64,000 bases of DNA, from assembly GCF_018717645.1 (NCBI RefSeq), contig NZ_JAFLHG010000006.1, forward strand, positions 62,001 through 126,000. The letters run 5' to 3'. Source of the stretch: Microbacterium flavum. GTDB taxonomy: Bacteria > Actinomycetota > Actinomycetes > Actinomycetales > Microbacteriaceae. The notes beneath the pieces are model-generated. The model had not been told where the DNA came from, did not search any database, and saw only the letters and a list, made by a program, of their open reading frames with translations. This document shows, in pieces, positions 62,666 through 64,000 of this stretch (its first letter is position 1; each line of letters begins with the position of its first letter). A program made the position numbers and the translations under genes.

Positions 62666-63652
62666 TCAATCCAGCGGGTCGGCGGCAGTGGACGCGGACG
62701 AGAAAGCGCGGAGCGCGCGCTCGACCTCGGGGTCACCCGGGTAGGTGATCTGTTCGAGTCGTTCGGCAGCGAGGCGCTGGCGGCCCGGGTCGCCGCTCGC
62801 CAGCTCGTCCAGCGCATCATTGCGATAGATCCGGAGGAAGTGGTTCTGGAAGTCCAGGGCGTCCCCGCGCATCCCGCGAAGGATCGACCTCTCCGCGTCG
62901 GACTCGGGGACGAGATAGTGCCACCTGTTTCGGCACCATTCGTGCACGTCGTGGACGAGAAGCGCCCACGCGTCTCCGATCAGATCGGCGTACATCGACG
63001 CCGACGCCGCCTTATTGGGAACGTAGACCCGGAATCGTCGCGCGACGAGTGCCGTCGCCGTCCAGCCGACCGTGGCGACGAGCAGTTTCGTGCTGGGCGT
63101 GCCGGGACCGGCGGGGCCCGGGATGAGCCACTGATCGAACCCGTAGAACTCGCCCATCGGCTCGATGTGCTCCAGTGGGTAGGCGATCCGAGCATCGCGC
63201 TGAGCGGGAGCGGAATAGCCTTAGTACGGCGTATGGATGACGTTCCGCACGTACGTCGTCGATTCGAATTCGGTGAGTGTGTCGCGGATGTCGGCGCCGA
63301 AGAGGGGTCGACAGGTGAGTTTCAGATCCAGCGCGGCATCCAGCGCGGTGTCGTCGTACAGCCTGTTCTCACCGATCAGCATGATCTCGAGAAGGATCGG
63401 CGATGACCGCGCGCAGCTTTCGCACACCGCCTGCGCCCGCTCGAACTCCTCCAGTCCGGAGAACCGGTCCGCGAAGACGATGAGGAGGTCGAGGTCGGAC
63501 CCCTCGACAGCGTTGCCGGCGGCCCGGCTTCCGCGCAGGTAGCACCCGAGCACTCGGCCAGGGAGGTGCTCGTCGAACGCGGCCTGAACGTCGAGGACGA
63601 TGGCATCGCAGCGCTCATCCCCGGTGCTGTTCAGGACGTGAGTGCGGGTCAT
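62666..63652 (-). pseudogene. Nucleotidyltransferase gene broken by an in-frame stop
   Basis: The first part (63652 down to 63221) has YLRGSRAAGNAVEGSDLDLL, the GSX-DXD site of aminoglycoside-type and related nucleotidyltransferases, and ends ...VRNVIHTPY with TAA at 63223-63221. The same frame then runs on with 21 sense codons and the remaining 163 codons (GEFYGFDQWLIPGP, VGWTATALVARRFRVYV, CRNRWHYLVPESDAER, ALDFQNHFLRIYR, RRLAAERLEQITYPGDPEV-like text). These match the usual continuation of one protein of about 325 residues. So a single TAA cuts one gene in two. TAGCGT lies six bases before the ATG. Confidence 0.75.
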
Positions 63653-63738
63653 TCCGCCACGCTACGCCTCGTGGGCGGGCGTGGGGCGGGAGTGTCGCGG
63701 AGACCTGCGCCCGGCGATCGTGCGCGGGGGACGACTGA

Positions 63739-64000
63739 TCATCTTCGATAGGACCGCGCGTAGTCCGGGATGTCGACTCCGGGGCGGATTCGATCGTCGC
63801 TCACGGGCTCGCCCGCCACGAGGGAGAGCGGGATGACTCCTCCCCAGATGTCTCGCTGGTAGTCCTCCTCGACGTCGAGGACTCCGTGGTTGCGCACCTT
63901 CGCCGAGACCTCTTCGAGCGGGAAGCGGACGATCCTGGTGGCGGCGAGCTCAGACGGTTTGAGCCGGCGTCCGCCGTAGCCGGGAATGATGTCCTGGAGC
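63739..64000 (-). CDS. Pyridoxamine 5'-phosphate oxidase family protein, 5' end outside window
   Basis: Only the last 86 residues are visible, entering from the right edge. The end RDIWGGVIPLSLVAGEPVSDD followed by IPDYARSYRR is typical of flavin-binding pyridoxamine-phosphate-oxidase-like proteins, here probably of the FMN-reductase or cofactor-binding subgroup. Reading begins one base into the codon at the edge. Confidence 0.72.
   Translation of the reverse strand, partial: LQDIIPGYGGRRLKPSELAATRIVRFPLEEVSAKVRNHGVLDVEEDYQRDIWGGVIPLSLVAGEPVSDDRIRPGVDIPDYARSYRR

Noticed and set aside
62666..63652. Nucleotidyltransferase plus separate partner (MntA/HepT-type toxin-antitoxin)
   Set aside because: The two parts lie in the same frame across one TAA, and the second part lacks a HepT-type RXXXXHXY motif; a broken single gene explains it better.
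1..64000. tRNA, rRNA or tmRNA genes
   Set aside because: No cloverleaf-like sequence or rRNA-like segment was noticed by eye on either strand; a tRNAscan-SE and Infernal run would be needed to exclude them fully.

Overview
The window reads as chromosomal DNA of a high-GC actinobacterium of the family Microbacteriaceae, most likely Microbacterium. The grounds are the very high GC content with strong third-position GC, the frequent GGATGCC and GCATCC strings inside genes, abundant GTG starts with GTGA/ATGA stop-start overlaps, actinobacterial families (LtrA, DUF808, fused CopD-CtaG, cysteine-free L33 and S14) and a recurrent TANNNT box 5-7 bases before start codons. I saw no rRNA, tRNA, CRISPR array, prophage or intact insertion sequence.

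Layout. 1-8.0 kb: end of a ROK protein, an EamA exporter with its divergent LysR regulator, LtrA, the PTS-type dihydroxyacetone kinase dhaKLM, and a zinc-ribbon SDR protein. 8.0-18.6 kb: a Nudix-barstar fusion, a beta-lactamase/HAD fusion, DUF808, a MATE exporter, a DUF427/hydrolase/oxidoreductase operon, an AraC-VOC-DUF1801 trio and two membrane proteins. 18.7-27 kb: leuA with a leucine-rich leader peptide, a GntR regulator, purB with a tyrosine phosphatase gene, a WXG100-like/lipase-like pair, and a HisC-like aminotransferase. 27.2-30.9 kb: a 2-oxo-acid dehydrogenase operon (E1 alpha, E1 beta, E2) behind a 20-bp palindrome and interrupted by a 29-C tract.

31-39 kb is a metal-homeostasis block: mntP, then a Zur-boxed zinc ABC transporter (SBP, ATPase, permease), zur, a DUF318 permease, a TIGR03943-like protein and two further overlapping genes. 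It is followed by rpmB-rpmG-rpsN, encoding L28, L33 and S14 without zinc-ribbon cysteines, behind a structured leader, then hup. 41-51.7 kb: CopD-CtaG, a PIF1/RecD-like helicase, heme oxygenase with an iron box, a DUF2470 protein, a catalytically degenerate serine-hydrolase lipoprotein, an EamA exporter, an alcohol dehydrogenase and a BLUF photoreceptor.

51.8-59.4 kb is a divergent cluster of six glycosyltransferases plus a WcbI-like protein with overlapping genes and no export gene. 59.4-64 kb: a sulfide:quinone-reductase-like flavoprotein, an SDR, small orphan genes, a nucleotidyltransferase gene broken by an in-frame TAA, and the end of a pyridoxamine-phosphate-oxidase-like gene.

The points most worth following up are the leaderless-promoter pattern, two 69-bp cruciform repeats beside C-rich tracts, a dispersed repeat inserted in-frame in two unrelated enzymes, the leuA and rpmB leaders, several unusual domain fusions, the WXG-like/hydrolase pair and the transporter-less glycosyltransferase cluster.
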